DNA of 64,000 bases from Undaria pinnatifida (GCA_012845835.1 JABAKD010000017.1:3904867-3968866), one strand, 5' to 3'; positions 10,383 through 21,939 are shown, counted from the first letter of the stretch. Program-made: numbers and translations. The notes: a model not told the origin generated them from the letters alone.

Positions 10383-10741
10383 CCGATCCGTTCAGAACAT
10401 CAAACACGTCTCAGCTCGATCCTGTCCGTCGAACGCCTAAGGCGTGCTGACCCGCTCGCCGGGCTTTCCTTGTTCTTCTTTCATCTCGATCTTGTACGCA
10501 GATCGCCTGACGCGTGCCGGTCTGTCCACAGGGCTTCCTTTTCTCGTTGAGCTCTATCTTGTACCCAGATCGCCTGAAGCTTGCCGGTCTGTCTGCCAGG
10601 CTTCATTTTCCTCGTGCACGATGTTCCAGTGCCGTTCGACTCGACTCACGTTTGCTTCCAAGTTTCTTGTGCGTAGTATTCCAGCATAATCACCAGTCTT
10701 GTGCTCCACCGCAGGGGATGTTCATGCGCTGTGTGTTACAC

Positions 10742-10760
10742 GCTACCGAGGCTCATAATC
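10742..10760 (-). promoter_or_regulatory. Probable primer-binding site, tRNA-Met anticodon-arm type
   Basis: Directly inside the 5' LTR the plus strand reads GCTACCGAGGCTCATAATC, so the minus-strand RNA would be complementary to it. CTCATAATC is the anticodon loop and stem of elongator tRNA-Met in many eukaryotes. Copia-like elements are known to prime from internal (half) tRNA-Met sequences, whereas most LTR elements use the tRNA 3' end. No TGG-starting site is present. The remaining bases match a tRNA only loosely. Confidence 0.5.
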
Positions 10761-10987
10761 TGTTAGGAATGTGTTGGTGCCAACACTTCGATCTTACGCA
10801 CGTGACCCGTCAACGCGTTATTACTTCGTGGAACACAGTACCGTATATGTGTCCTCTTCCATACTAAAAAACAAGCTTCTAACACATGGTTCGACAGCTT
10901 ACCCAGTACTCTGCATACACTCGTTTGACTTTGTATTGAACATCTACCTTTAGCCGATGGATTCCTTGTGGATCCTACAATTTAACA
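10761..10987 (-). repeat. 5' LTR of the Copia element (short form)
   Basis: This 227-bp LTR reads TGTTAGG...TTTAACA on the plus strand, with proper TG and CA ends. It is collinear with 5438-5641 except for the 36 bp at 10846-10881, which are the exact reverse complement of 5501-5536. It lacks about 360 bp found in the other LTR between GGTGCC and CAACACTTC. One TTACGCACGTGACCCGTCAA unit is present here, against three in the other copy. Confidence 0.88.
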
Positions 10988-10992
10988 GAGAG
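10988..10992. other. Target-site duplication (right), GAGAG
   Basis: This is the partner of 5056-5060 and directly follows the LTR end TTTAACA. Confidence 0.75.
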
Positions 10993-11014
10993 GATAATGA
11001 GTGACCCAAAGAAC

Positions 11015-11700
11015 ATCACTTTCAACCCATGGGTGACCCATGGGCGACCTAGATGGACAAGTACACGAACCAAATGGGTAACCCCTCGGCGACCCATGTA
11101 CCGGCACTACATACCCTTGGGCTACCTACGGGCGACCCATGAACCGGTGTTGGGTGACCCATGTGGCAGCACTCTAACCCATGAGCGACGCGTTGGTAAC
11201 GTGTTCCCCATGGGTTACCCATGCGCAAGCACACTAGACGCAATGGCGACCCACGGATTACCCGGTGAATCCTGTACCTAACGGTATATTGCTGTAGCCA
11301 GTATATTACTCTGTCAGTGAGTTCTGTCCCAGTGCCCAACAATAGATAGCTACTGCCAGTAGTTTTGTACTCTAAAATCTCGGTAGACCTACGGGTGGTT
11401 CATGGGTCAATACCAGGCGACGTATGCAGAAGCACGCTAAGTGTATGGATGACCGACTCATGGGTGACCCATAGACTCTCACGCCATGGGAGATCCATGG
11501 GCGAGCACCCTATCCCTATAGACAATCCATGAAAGACCCTTCGCGGATCCATGGACCACGTTAATAAACTTGTCGTAGACTCATCGTTGACTCATGGGCG
11601 ACGCGCGGGCCAGTCTTAACCCTGTGAGTGACCCATGGTCCGCGATGGATCTGCGATGTTCTTCGAGACATCCCATGAGAGTGGAACGTTCATGGATAAT
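11015..11700. repeat. CCCATGGG minisatellite, right block
   Basis: It continues the array interrupted by the Copia element: ACCCATGGGTGACCCATGGG, GGGCGACCCATG and similar words recur to about 11690. This block is more degenerate than the left one, and spacing between cores is irregular. Confidence 0.75.
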
Positions 11701-12440
11701 AACCGGTTGGTCGCATGGGAATACGATTAATCTCGTACTGGACCACAGTGCTTTCATCTGTCTCCCATGAGTTTCAAGCGCTTGGAACACCAACGTGGAT
11801 TTTTTGCGGGGGGTTGGAAGTGTAAATTGTGGACAGTACCGAGAAATTTGTGAGTATAGAAACAAAAGGGCGTGCCAAACTGTATTGTTTGTTGGTGTTA
11901 CACGGATACAGTGTGTGTCAGCAAGCGCTATATATTGATAGAGCTCGGTTTCCAGGGTTCTTGGCTATAACCAAAGATAGATCAAAATTGTCTTTTGAGT
12001 GATTGATGGCATTGCTGTTTTAATTTCAAGTTTGGGCTATCTATGTTAGCAAACGACAATGTTCACTTCTACAAGCCGTACACCTTTGTACTCGTTAGCG
12101 CAATTTCGCTACCTTGCTCTTCGCCGGACATGGTTGTCACGAAGCAAGCTGGCCAAACGTCTAGGGTCTATTGCAAAATTACCCCAAGCAATTTTCCGCA
12201 AAACTGCAGCTGCATTTATTTTACGGGTTGCCGTGAGCGTGAGCCACTGACCTCCCGATAATGCCCACAACGTGTGTGCAGTTTCAACCACCTGTGTTTT
12301 TCGACCACGACACCCTTTCGGAACCATATAATATGTGCACATCTCCGCAAGGACCAATTTTCTTTGTGCATCGCACTGAACCACAATTAGTCTCCCCCCT
12401 GTCAGGCACAGTTGCGGATACATGCCCCAAGATAAAAAGT
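11700..12440. other. Intergenic sequence, nothing recognised
   Basis: There is no open frame with coding character, no inverted ends and no repeat shared with other parts of the window. Confidence 0.5.
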
Positions 12441-13640
12441 ATTATATCACAATGTCCCACAGAAACGCCTACTCACATTATGTTGTGGTGATATCGACGC
12501 CTTGCATTATTTGCTTGATTTATGATTCCGATGTCCAGACTTCGGCTTCGATAGTCCGAGTCAGCCTGTCTCGTCACCCGCAATCCAAGGAGAGATGTTG
12601 GTGCCGATATCCAGATGAGACTCCCATGCCTTGGCGTCGATGTCTAAGTGAGATTGCCACTCTCGGTTGAATTTGAGTCCTGCTTCTATCGACTCGATTC
12701 ACTTTTTGTTTCGAGAACATGATTGAACATCAGGCACACCTGGCGTAAAGCAGGACAAACCTCACAAATAAAAACAAATTCACCCACTGACACTATTCAT
12801 AGTATGCTGAGGTGTCGACGATGCCCTAAACTGCGTTCTTGATTCCAATTTTCAGACTGCTATGCTGTAATACCGATAGTCCACATCAACCGGCTTGCCC
12901 CCTCGGCCATCGCGGTTCATTCCAGAACGGGATTACCGCGTCTTAATGTTGGTATTGAGATGGAATATTGCGATATCGAGATGGGGTTGCTACTTCTCGG
13001 GTGATGTTGAGTAGGGCTTCCATTGATTCGAATTCGGTTTCGCGTCAAGAACAAGCATTGTATTTATGGGCACCAGTCACCTGCCTCACATCAACGAAGA
13101 AGATATCATAACGTTTCAAGGAAACACCCACCATTATGTTGAGGTGTTATCGTGCCTTAAATTAGCCCCTGGATTGTTTGTTCCAAACTTCAGGCACGAT
13201 GGTCCGAGACAGCCTGCTGCCCCCCTCAGACCAAGCGAAGATGCCTCCGTCGCAAAACAAACGCTATTGCCGCGTCTTTGGTGAAAGTGACTAAAGCTCC
13301 AAAGGATTCGAGTCACTTTCGTGTCCATAACATTTACGGAGACGAGGCACCTGCCTCACAACAGCAACGCATCACGTCCCGGACAAACGCCTACTCACAT
13401 TATGCTGCAGTGTCATATACGCCTTGAAGCCGCAGCGTATATTCTATTTCCAGACGGCAGTCTCGATAGGCCATGCCAGCGAGTTCCCCTCTGTCAGCTA
13501 AACGGAAGATATCGCGGTCGACATCTAGATAGGATTGCCATGTCTCGGGAAGAATTTCAGTTTATATGGCTTCCTCCATCGATTCGATTCACTTTTCGCG
13601 TCAAAAACACTCAATCACTTCAGCCAGATATAGTGGCCTT
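12440..13640. repeat. Degenerate tandem repeat, about four units of ~270-340 bp
   Basis: A block with CACATTATGTTGTGGTG or a close variant, followed by GA-GCCTTGCATT/AAATT-like text, TTCCAGACT-like text and GATTCGA-TTCACTTT, recurs. Anchors are near 12474 (ACTCACATTATGTTG), 12800 (TCATAGTATGCTGAG), 13130 (CACCATTATGTTGAG) and 13397 (ACTCACATTATGCTG). The units are diverged and their lengths differ. No open frame runs across it. Confidence 0.55.
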
Positions 13641-13872
13641 CTAACTTCCGCCACCTATGTAGCGCTTGTTTCCTCGGAAAGATGAGTGTATTGGAGAAGG
13701 GAGATTGCCTATTTCCCAGGTTCGAGCCACGCATTTAATCAGAAAGCAATACTTGTCCGTCGATCAGCAGTTGGAGCTCTATGTGAGACCCCTAAACGTG
13801 AACAACCGCTTGCCACAAATTACGATAAACGCAAAAAAAGGTCCATGAAGAATGAAGGGGCGGGCCGGCATG

Positions 13873-14183
13873 TTTTTTTTTTTTCACACGCATCTACTTT
13901 CCAGCTCCTCCTGGACAAGCCGTGCTCACAGGTGTTGTCCATTCTCCCCCCCGGTTCTTGCCTTCAATTTTTATCTCGCATAGGGTTCAGCAATCCCACT
14001 GCTGGTCGATTTTTCATCGAGTATATTGCTAACTCACGCTCTCGCGATTTCCGCAAGTCAATTTATTTGCGCACAAGAAACAGTCCCCACGAATTTATAC
14101 GAGCATGCACTCGGGGGGATTCGAACTCACGAAACTGACCTATATCAGGCTCGAGGATAACCTGGTAAACCACCGGGGCGACC
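13873..14183 (-). mobile_element. SINE-1, copy 1 (tRNA-like head, poly(A) tail)
   Basis: A 311-bp repeat on the minus strand. The head, at the right, has a box A-like region (GTGGTTTACCAGGTTATCC) and a good box B (GAGTTCGAATCCC), 45-50 bp apart as in tRNA genes. The body includes AACCGGGGGGGAGAA and CTGGAAAGTAGATG. The tail is 12 A (T at 13873-13884). A possible target duplication is CCG[G/A]CATG on both sides (7 of 8). Copy 2 has exactly the same length. The tRNA-like fold is imperfect, so this is a retroposon and not a tRNA gene. Confidence 0.8.
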
Positions 14184-14189
14184 GACATG

Positions 14190-17100
14190 GCGACGGACGA
14201 TCGATGCCGAAAAAAGTGGAAACTGGCTGAGCTGCAGGTGACTACCGCTGTGCCGTGCCCTGTTGTCAGAGTGTGATGGAGTGTGGTGCGCAAGAGGAGT
14301 GGAGTTTCGCTGTGGTCGTGTCCCCAGGGAGAGGGTTTTTAGATACTGTAGAAAATACAAGGCGCTTCGCTCCGCGGGCGGCATTCGCCATCCGCTACGC
14401 TCGCTCGGGATGGAAACATACTAAGCATTATATGAATTGGACAGAAGTCCACAATTGGTTGTATGTGAACAATGACCAGTTGACAATGTCAAGAGCCCCG
14501 CTGATATGCTCAGGAAAATAGCCCGGACGCCACATGCATGGGAATACGGTATGCGCCTGGTATCTTGCTTTAAGTACTCGTGATGTAAATAAATGTATGT
14601 CTCGAATTATGAGACCACAGACCTTTTGTCTCTCTGGGATGGCGACGGGTGGAAAAGTCACAGTTTAATAAAAAACCGCACACACACAAAAGCGTGGAAC
14701 ATGTGGTCGAAGTTGCAACAAAGAGACAGCTGTTTTAGGTCGCGTCAGTCGTACCCTCTATCTTCAATATTAAAAATATTCTTCGAAGTACCAGGTATGT
14801 GTTATGTCTAAACGGCGGTTTGCGACAGGACTGAGTGTCTGCTGTACCCGGAAATATCCTAATTGTTACGGTTGTTCATGTGTTTGTTGCGCACTATTCA
14901 ATAAAGAACAAGGAGGAAACAAGGATATCGTGCGTACACGGCTCTCGGCCAAACACTTGTTCTTGTCTGCTGGCTTGCGTTGTTGAACTCTGCTGTCTGG
15001 TCGATACGAACACACTGTTGCATCTACGTTCCTGCCCCGTGCAGGGCCGATTGTAGGGTGCTCTACCGCGCTTGCGGTACGTTAATACTGTGGCTATCGG
15101 AGCTTTAATGGTGCCGTCACTTCGCTGTGTGCGAAGAAAAACAGATTCAAAAACAAGAATGGAAAACGAAAACGAGGAAAAACAAAACAGTTCATTCAGG
15201 GATCGGTCTGGATTTTTTTTTCCCTTGTCAGACAATTAAGAGCTGAGAGTAGCCTGAGAGGCCAGAGAACTGCCGAGGGTGGAGGCACCGACATTATTAC
15301 AGTCGAGGTCGACGGAGTCCTCCCTTTGGGTCGGTTGCCCAACACACCAACTCCAATGAGATGTTCGCTTTGCACGACGTTCTGGACCAGTTTTGCGCAA
15401 CCCACCCGGACTCCCTGCGGACGGCTCAAGAAGACCTTGACGAAGAAAACCGTTTAGTTATGCACGTTTCTGGAGGGGACGGACGAGGCATCAGCATGAT
15501 CACGCGTTGATCAACCTTTTGCGATTGCAGCTGCAGCACGAGTTCTGGCTCTCGCTACGGTGGGTGTCGACAGCGGAAAACGTCATAGCCGACGCAATCA
15601 CCAGGCCGTGAAGGGAAGAACCAGTGCGTCTCACGGCACATTTTTTCCGGGGCTTGTGGCGATATTTTTGAGATTTCCACGTGGATCGCATGGCTTCCAC
15701 CGAGTCAGCGCAGGTAGCCCCAGGTGGCACACCCTTGCTCTTCTTCTCTCGGGTACCATCGCCAAGGTTCAGCAGGTGTAGCTGTGTTTGCGCAAGATGC
15801 TGCTGTCTTGCCGGGATCTTCAACTCGGGCGTTTGGATTTGACCCGCGGTGATGGTGGAGCCGTTGGTACAACACCTGGCCCACTGCAATGCTCGAGCCG
15901 TCGTGGTGGTCCCAGGCACTCACTCGTTTTGGTACCCCCTCCCGGCGCAAGCGGCAACCAACTCCACGATTTATCGGCCAAAGGTCAAGGTTCTTTTTTC
16001 GTCTGGTCTCATTTCCGGCACGGATTGAGGGAGTACGTGCTGCGTAGGGTATGAACGCTTGCGAAGTCGACTTTTCAGGTAGTGCACCGAATGTGCAAGG
16101 TAAGTAATTCCACAATACCGATCCTATATATATCACAGCACGCGCGTCTACACACCCGAATATACGGGGCTGTACGCGTAGGTTCACCTTTCGTTTTCCC
16201 GTTGCGCGTGGTGCGATACGGCCAACGTCGTCACGTTCAATTTTTTGCCACGCGTGTGAAACCCCTTCATTCGCTGGCGCGCCGGTTCCGCGGCAATCCC
16301 GAGCGGCACCGGTTACTATATCGAAAGCGCACTTCACAAACGAAGAATCGAGGTATTGACCGCCACACGAGGCCGAAAAAAGAAGCAAAGGACGTGCGTC
16401 GCTGCGGACGGTTCCGATGGGTGTGTACGCGTCCATACCGGGGGGGCTCGGGGTTGGGTGGCAGCTGCCTATGCCGACGTGCTCGATAGGCTGTGTTGGC
16501 TGAATACACAGGGGGCGTGGAACGCAGTGGCACACACGCCGCTGTGCCACGGGGCCGGAAAGGCTACGAGAGACCAGTACCCACAGGGCAACCCCTGTCC
16601 CAAACGGTATGCTTACCCTTCACTTGACAAGGATTGCATGTCCGAGTTTCGTATGTCTTTCCATGAGAAGCAACGTATGGCCGACGAGTGGAAACTCGAC
16701 AACCCTTCGCGGGAATTCAGTGTCGAGCGCCTTTGTAAAATCTCACTTTATTTTCGCCAGGGAGGAACAACGGCAAGTAGGAGTCACCACAAAACAAGCT
16801 CCCATCTTGATGTCACCCCAACTGCGCAAGTATATACTTGATACCGTATACTAGAAGGACCGTGTACGCTGCGGTCGCAGGTGTCAAGGTTACCAGAGGG
16901 GGAGGGGTTCGTGTTGAACTTCCATTTTGGAAAGACCTTCCGGTCGTCGTCCCACACCTTCGTCGCGAGACTGGACCGAGAAAGTTCCCACATGTGAGTG
17001 GGGCCGCGGCTGCGATCGAGTGGGACCTTGCACAAGGGTATTTATTCCTCCAAGTCAACATTGACGGAAGTAGGGGAGCAGGGCCGCCACAAGCAGCACA

Positions 17101-19390
17101 CATGACGGCGAGGTTCCGACGTTACCTACGCCGCCCAGAGGTCCTGCCCCCAGACGCTAACGCGTAATACACCATGCATTCCTTCCGAGTGGGAGAAGCC
17201 GTAGGCCGTTCGCACACAGGTACATCGGTAGTGGGCATCATGTCATTGGTGGGTTGGAAGTCCGTCGGGGTAGCCTAGAGATAGGTCTGGGCTCCTCCAT
17301 CCCACCACCAAGAGAAGAGGACGCAAACAAGTTGCCCGCATTTCCAGAATTCGCGAGACTGTACGCAGCGTTCCCACGAAAAAGATCTCTAAGGCATGGT
17401 AGCCTTCAGCGCAAAGTATGAATATATACATACGATGCAATCCCAGAAGAAAATGGTGGGGACGAGCCACACGAGGGCCCAGACGGGCTAGGCGATAAGA
17501 ACATAAAACGGAACAGGTGTTGCAGCTACAGAATGTATGGGCGATATCACCAGCACAGACTGGAGGCCTCATTCCAACCCAATTATCGCACAATGGCAGA
17601 ATGCATCAGTAATCTGAGAATGGCCACCTAGCGTAAAGGCACGATTGTGTCACAGCAGTAAGTGTGCCTCATGTTGGCATACTGAAGTTACCACGAAGTA
17701 CCACGTGGCCAGTGTAAAGGATAGGATACCTGCAGCAATGCTGCATCATTTCAAACCAGGATCGAGCTCAAGTAATCAAACATCAAATGAAAAATCAACG
17801 TCATAGACTAGACTAGTGTCTATAGTCTAGTCTAGAGAGAAAGACGACCCATAGCATGCTAGGGAGAACTCAGATTCTCGGGGAGGGCACGGAAATTGAA
17901 ATCTGGTGGACTAGACTACACACCGCACACGCAGGAGGTTCTATATTATTAGCTGCACACATGCTGTGACACACACACTCGCCTTCGTTACCCGCCATAC
18001 CTGAGCGATCTTATCTTCTATTATCGTGGTCCTATCAGCTTTGCTTCCCTTCTTATAGGCGCTGATGCTGCTGCTTCGTGTTGATGTAAACCTCTCTGGG
18101 CATGTTTACTTTTGGTTTTCCCGCCAAATCAGCTCACTCCGCCCAACGCCGCCAGGTCTGAAGCAGCAACAATGAGGAATCGGCAGGCGAGTGCGTCATC
18201 GGCAATGGCAGGGGCGATGCGGCTGGAAAGAAAAACAAAACAAAGCGTGAGCAACGCTTCGACGAACGAGTGTCCTGAGGGGGGATGGGGGGGGGGTACA
18301 GAGGCTGTAAAGCTAGGACGCAACACAAACGAAGGAGATGCGGTGGTCGTCACTTGGATCTTGGAGAGAAACTCCGCAGCACGGAGAAAAAAAGTGTGCA
18401 TTAGAGTAGTCTACTATGCTTACACGAAGTAGTAAGAGAAGGCGGGGCCCAGCGCAGTGGACACAGCGCGTCTACGACGTGCCCTATCCCAGGTGCAGCA
18501 TAACGGTCTGTCAACCGTGTGCCTGCCTGCTGCCGCTGCCACAGTGTACTATAACATGCCTCCCTGGGCTAAGCAGCAGCGTCTCACTCTCAATCCCGCC
18601 ATCCCTTTGCGCGCGTGTTGGCTTACGCTTCACGATGCCAGAACTGCTGTAGAAGTTTTGGGTAAGAAAGCGATGCATGTATAGTCTAGACTATACAATT
18701 TACTCTCGACGGCCTGTCTGCACTCGTAGATCCGCCCTCCAACGCCTGTAGCTCTGCCGACAGCGCTCGGCCCCTGCTATACGTTAGCGCTCCTGAGCTT
18801 GGCGCACCTGAGCTTGGCGCACCTGTATAATCACCAGCTGATGGTGGGGGGCCTGCTGAGAAGATGCAAATTTCTTTGACAGGATCAGGATCCAAAAGAA
18901 ACAGGGGTTCCTGGCATTGTTCCCCTGATGAGGACAAGCACCGAACAATATCTACACAAAAACCTCGACATGGAAACGGAGACCGCTAACCGCTAAAGCA
19001 ACACTCAGCAAGTTCGAGAAGGGAATGCTCTGTCTTTTCAACACACTATGCTGACACGATGGGTCTCGTGCGTAGACCTTGTGCGTGGAAGCCTTTCATG
19101 GCCCGGTGTGGTCATGCTGTGGACGGTGAGACAAAGTACCGCTCTGGTCAAACCCTGTTGTTCTTTCGAGTGCTGGTGTTACGTATTACTCTGTAGTTCA
19201 AAGCATGGTCGGGGCCGGCTGCGATTGGCGCCGCTTGAAGCACGTAGCACGAGCACAGGCCGCGCCTCGGCCAAATGCGAGCTCTCATTGGATGGTATGC
19301 ATCCGTCTTGTCGGCATGTAGTAGCTGCGCTAGCGCCCTCACGTGGTTGAACCTTCGGAACCTTCGGAATCTGCGAAACTCTTTTGATTG
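14190..19390. other. Long stretch without a supported gene
   Basis: Open frames here include a 281-codon one on the minus strand (15705-16550) and 161 codons on the plus strand (16356-16841), but neither shows a known domain. Their composition shifts along their length and several other frames are equally open. A palindromic TAGTCTAGACTA-type motif occurs at 17805-17835 and 18679-18693. Old, eroded transposon sequence is likely but cannot be named. Confidence 0.45.
17809..17837. repeat. Perfect 11-bp inverted repeat with CTAGACTA words
   Basis: AGACTAGACTA, a 7-base loop, then TAGTCTAGTCT. The same words make palindromes at 18679-18693, 59674-59688, 61501-61515, 61914-61962 and 62978-62988. 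Confidence 0.7.
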
Positions 19391-19391
19391 T

Positions 19392-19580
19392 CTTCCTTTT
19401 TTTTTTTTTTTTTTTTTGTCTTTCGGCGAATGGGGAAAAATAAAGCTTTAGCTCACCACACTTCCACGTATTTTCATACGCGTCGTGTGTCGATTTAACT
19501 CAGTTGCTTTCGTATAGTAGCCCAACGCTAGCTGGCGCACCCTTCGGGTCATCGTAGGTATAGCGTCTTCGGAACAAGCA
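19392..19580 (-). mobile_element. SINE-2, copy 1 (poly(A)-tailed repeat)
   Basis: On the minus strand a body (CGCCAGCTAGCG, GAGTTAAATCGACACACGAC, GTGGTGAGCTAAAG, TATTTTTCCCC) ends in a long A tail (T run near 19399-19417). The same order of blocks and a similar tail occur at 60087-60300. GAGTTAAATCG resembles a Pol III box B and GCTAGCGTTGGG a weak box A. It is distinct in sequence from SINE-1. Confidence 0.6.
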
Positions 19581-19639
19581 AGTTTGAATCCTTTAACAAA
19601 TAACGGACGGTACGTGCCGGGGTGTGTTGTCTTCACATG

Positions 19640-19887
<248 letters not shown>

Positions 19888-20157
19888 CATTAACTCGCAC
19901 AGTCAAGTCCGTGGTCACAGGACATGCTCCAGTCACTTTGGAGCTGAGGAATGCCCCAGCGAAAAACACACAAACCAAAGGTGGTACACGCATATATCAC
20001 AGCTGACGCAATCCATGCCTCCGCCAGAAGCAAATAAAACGTGTAATCGGGAGTCAGCCTGCGATGTGCCAGGTCCATACGGACTGGTGCATACGTCTCA
20101 CTACTCGCGCCTGGAAAAGCCGACTATAACGCTTGCCACCCAGGAAAGACTACCACG

Positions 20158-20468
20158 TTTTTTTTTTTTTTTTTGTTTCTCACACTTTTACTTTCCAGCT
20201 TCTGGACAGGCCGTGGTCACAGGTGTCGTCCCTTCTCCCCCCCGGTTCTTGCCTTCAACTTTTATCGCGCATAGGGTTTAGCAATCCCACTGCTCGTCCA
20301 TTTTTCATCGAATGTTGCTAACTCACGCTCTCGCGCTTTCCGCAAGTCAATTTGTGCACAAGAAAAAGTCCCAACGAATTTATACGAGTATGCACTCGGC
20401 GGGGCTCGAACTCACGAAACTGACCTATGCCAGGCTCGAGGATAACCTGATACGCCATCGGGGCGACC
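20158..20468 (-). mobile_element. SINE-1, copy 2
   Basis: A 311-bp copy with the same layout as the one at 13873. The head carries TGGCGTATCAGG (a close match to the box A consensus) and GAGTTCGAGCCCC (box B). The A tail is about 17 bases (T at 20158-20174). It is about 85-90 percent similar to copy 1 by eye, with differences spread evenly. No clear target duplication is seen. Confidence 0.82.
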
Positions 20469-20821
20469 GGATATTATATAATGCACGTAGTACCTATCAA
20501 CTACGTATACCCACGTCAGACGCAAGTCAATTGGAATGAAGAAACCAAAAGAAAAAAAACAAAGAAAAGAGAATGGAAACATTCAAACATCCAGTGTTTG
20601 CGTTAAGATAATTAACAAAAAAATCTTCCATCATGTTAGAAAAAGGCCAGATTCACTCCCGCATTCTTTTGGTTGTGTTTGCGGTAAACGAATCGCAGAA
20701 AGGGCGTACACGGCCTCCATATCACAGGCGGGGAGCGGGGAGGCAACATCTTGAATTTTGAATTTAGACATGGTGCGGTAGCACCTATACTCACCGACAG
20801 GGGCAGGCCCAGCACAACACC

Positions 20822-21025
20822 ATCAGACAAACAGCAGCACAGCAGCAGCAGCAGCAGCGCAGTAGCAGCACCGCAGCCGCAGCCGCAGCTGAGCCTGGCT
20901 CGATCACCACGATCACCACAACAGAACAGCCAGTTCTTTTTTTCTTTAGAAACAAACGCAGGAGACACCAACCGCAGCCGCAGCACAACAGCCGCCGCAC
21001 AACAGCAGCAGCAGCAGCAGTAGCG
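20822..21025 (+). repeat. CAG/CCG trinucleotide-rich region
   Basis: Two CAG-rich stretches (20826-20895 and 20967-21030) flank a segment with CGATCACCACGATCACCAC. On the plus strand they would read poly-Gln/Ser, on the minus strand poly-Cys/Ala/Leu. The minus strand has 166- and 172-codon frames, but they owe their length to the repeats. No start context or splice pattern argues for a gene. Confidence 0.7.
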
Positions 21026-21898
21026 GCGGCGGCCGTGTGGCGTGGGTGGCGGTGGCGGTGGAGGCTTCGGCGACAGCGTTGTGGGATAGCGACGGTGGTT
21101 GACAAAATCAGAACCGAATACGACATCACGCAGCAGCAGAGAACGAGGTCGCATCGGAGAGAGCGCGGGAGCGCTGGCTCACTAGCACCTACCCCTGAGG
21201 TTGCGCGTACGCTCAATGCTTCCCCAGCTACTCTTTGGTACCTCCGCATCAATGTTGGGTTGTGTCTACCGCTGCCAAGCACAGCGCACATTGATCAGTG
21301 TATGCTGTGTTCTGCCGTGTGGGTTGTGCCCTCGTGCCCTCTGATTTTTGTGCCGTTGTGCCTAGTGTTGGTAGGCCAATCGTATGATCTGGTGGTCGTT
21401 ATTGATGGAAGTTCACTCTAAATCGGTCACTCAAATAGGAATTTTCATGCCGTTTTTGGCAAATTCTTCCTTCAAAGTCCGCTCGGCGGGATTATTTGCT
21501 TGAATTTTTATATTGAATTCCTTTAAAGCAAATACTTTATCAAACCGCGTTTTGTACCCGACGACATCAGTACACCTCCATGCTGATTCTCCGTCCTAGA
21601 GAGATACAAATTCTGTGGTCACAGACTGAAACATAAAAAAACAAAACAACCGCAACTACTCTAGGTAAAGCAAGAGAAATGCTAGCATATCGGGTACGAC
21701 AACACAACAACAGAAGCCAGACCATACACATAAGTAAAACAAGAACTAAAGCCCGTGCTAATGGAAGGCCAACAGTTTAAAACTCCCGAAGATCCCAGCC
21801 AAACTTTGCCTGGACGGTTGTCTATGGGCCCAATTTTAGTAGTTTTTTTTTGGAACTTTCCAATTTCCCGGAAAAAAGACAACCTTGGGTGATCTTGG

Positions 21899-21935
21899 CC
21901 AACATCTGCTTGATAATTTCTCAAGCAGATGTTGG
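21899..21935. other. Perfect 15-bp hairpin, 7-base loop
   Basis: CCAACATCTGCTTGA, loop TAATTTC, TCAAGCAGATGTTGG: every base of the stem pairs. It lies in otherwise unremarkable DNA. It could be the core of a small inverted-repeat element or a structured transcript; a short stem like this is below the usual pre-miRNA length. Confidence 0.75.
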
Positions 21936-21939
21936 ATTA

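Larger units (their letters stand above)
5061..10987 (-). mobile_element. Ty1/Copia LTR retrotransposon, defective
   Basis: A complete but decayed Copia element of 5927 bp lies on the minus strand. From its 5' end (right) to its 3' end (left) it has an LTR, a primer site, gag with a zinc-knuckle remnant, a protease remnant, the C-terminal end of integrase, RT with YVDD, RNase H, about 1.3 kb of extra sequence with two ORFs, a polypurine tract and a second LTR. The gag-PR-INT-RT-RH order is diagnostic for Copia. It is flanked by the 5-bp duplication GAGAG and sits inside a CCCATGGG minisatellite. Stops, frameshifts and loss of the integrase core make it non-autonomous. The LTRs differ by a large indel and a small inversion, so the insertion is not recent. 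Confidence 0.92.

Noticed and set aside
14105-14183. Functional tRNA gene at the SINE-1 heads (also 20392-20468)
   Set aside because: Box A and B are present, but the acceptor and T-stem do not pair and the sequence continues into a SINE body with a poly(A) tail.
15705-16550. 281-codon minus-strand frame
   Set aside because: This is the longest frame in the window, but its composition changes along its length, other frames are also open, and no motif or splice signal supports it.
16356-16841. 161-codon plus-strand frame containing FRMSFHEKQRMADEWKLDN
   Set aside because: I considered a Harbinger-type transposase N-terminus, but the similarity is too weak and no catalytic triad follows.
20636-21291. 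Minus-strand frames of 166 and 172 codons with Cys/Ala runs
   Set aside because: Their length comes from CAG/CCG triplet tracts; there is no domain and no conserved-looking core.
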